Of a stretch of DNA of 64,000 nucleotides, positions 63,390 through 64,000 are shown one piece after another. Location of the stretch: the NCBI RefSeq assembly GCF_900156865.1, contig NZ_LT732529.1:4202613-4266612 (forward strand), given 5' to 3'. Made by a program: the position numbers and the translations under genes. How positions within the stretch are numbered: the stretch's first letter is position 1; every line of letters starts with the position of its first letter. The notes under the pieces were generated by a model that did no database searches, had not been told where the DNA came from, and saw only the letters and a list, made by a program, of their open reading frames with translations. This DNA comes from Litchfieldia sinesaloumensis. Its GTDB lineage: Bacteria; Bacillota; Bacilli; Bacillales; Bacillaceae_L.

Positions 63390-63986
63390 TTAAGTATCGA
63401 TTTCTTTTATAACAAACCCTCTTGCCATTGTATTAAAAATACGGATGAGGCGATCTGTCATTTCACCGGGTGTGACATCAAAGTCCTGAGCAATCCAGTC
63501 CATAATTAACCCGGCTGTACCATATGCCATATAACGCTTTTGGTGGTAATCATCAACAGAAGACACGCCGTATTGAATATCAAATTTATTTTTCAATAAA
63601 TTAAAGATCGCTTCAGGCAGTTGCTGGTGAATATGTGGCAAGGTATCTTTTAATAGTATTAATGTAAAGTAATCACGGTGATCGTAAATATAATACAACA
63701 AGTCGAAGGAGTTTGTTGTTAACTCTTTTACTTGTACCCGACTATCGCTTTGGTATTTAGACATGCTGTAATACTGAATGGCTTCAAACATTTCATCCAT
63801 TAACTCTTCAACAAGATCATGTATGTTTTGATAATACACATAATAGGTTGTTCGATTAAATTGTGCGTAATCAACGATGTCCTTTACAGTGACATGACTA
63901 TATCCCTTTTTATGTACCATTTCAATAAATGCCTTTTTTAAGAAATTCTTAGTCCTTATTGCTTGGGTGGAATTAGGTTTCATCAT
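63390..63986 (-). CDS. TetR/AcrR-family transcriptional regulator
   Basis: A 198-residue TetR-type repressor. The N-terminal HTH reads FIEMVHKKGYSHVTVKDIVDY, then FNRTTYYVYYQNIHDLVEEL; the C-terminal part is a TetR_C-type helical ligand domain. The ATG lies just upstream of 63986 with AGGAGAGG before it. Convergent with the HTH gene. The target is unknown; the palindromes at 28304 and 28358 are TetR-like but far away. Confidence 0.85.
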   Translation of the reverse strand: MMKPNSTQAIRTKNFLKKAFIEMVHKKGYSHVTVKDIVDYAQFNRTTYYVYYQNIHDLVEELMDEMFEAIQYYSMSKYQSDSRVQVKELTTNSFDLLYYIYDHRDYFTLILLKDTLPHIHQQLPEAIFNLLKNKFDIQYGVSSVDDYHQKRYMAYGTAGLIMDWIAQDFDVTPGEMTDRLIRIFNTMARGFVIKEIDT

Positions 63987-64000
63987 ATTCCTCTCCTATT

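Overview
The window reads as a chromosomal segment of a low-GC, spore-forming Bacillaceae (Bacillus or a close genus). The evidence is the gene content: mreBH, treA, the conserved yfkK-yfkJ-yfkI-yfkH / yfkD / yfkAB neighbourhood, pdaA (spore cortex), rlmCD, strong AGGAGG ribosome binding sites and compact Rho-independent terminators. No rRNA, tRNA or CRISPR array was recognised.

Layout. (1) 1-300: five tandem 52-bp hairpin units, then a small ArsR/SRPBCC operon with its operator. (2) 1.3-25.3 kb: mostly core genes, including TerC, MreBH, trehalose-6-phosphate hydrolase behind a TreR-type palindrome, the yfk cluster, a P1B-4 metal ATPase behind three 31-bp operator-like repeats, MFS pumps, class I fumarase, PdaA, an SMR pair and RlmCD. 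Two intergenic arrays of imperfect 20- and 21-bp repeats lie here. (3) 25.3-27.6 kb: a decayed integrated element at the 3' end of rlmCD, with a recombinase C-terminal remnant, a serine hydrolase gene and a displaced second copy of the rlmCD 3' end. (4) 28.0-29.6 kb: a small unknown gene and a membrane diguanylate cyclase, separated by two related palindromes. (5) 29.6-59.3 kb: a large glycoside-utilisation island. It has two AraC-type regulators, GH78, GH3, GH43, GH1, GH106-like and GH2 enzymes, two GPH-type sugar symporters, a heterodimeric ABC exporter, two short-chain dehydrogenases, class III fructose-1,6-bisphosphatase and a phosphoglycerate mutase-like phosphatase. (6) 59.3-64 kb: a gene relic, a TIMP-like membrane-anchored protein, an FAD dehydrogenase, a winged-helix-like protein and a TetR regulator.

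The main result is that the island is wired as one regulon. Five promoters (upstream of GH78, GH43, GH1, GH2 and the second symporter) share a direct-repeat operator whose two ACCA-type half-sites start exactly 20 bp apart. In all five a -10 hexamer begins exactly 26 bp after the start of the proximal half-site. Three of the five also carry a cre-like AAGCG motif exactly 14 bp after the start of the -10. The GH enzymes lack visible signal peptides, so I infer that small rhamnose-containing glycosides are imported by the symporters and hydrolysed in the cytoplasm, and that the aglycone may leave through the ABC exporter. GH78, GH3 and GH2 end in related C-terminal helical modules. The GH1 mRNA leader can fold into a three-way junction, and the first SDR appears to start with ATA.
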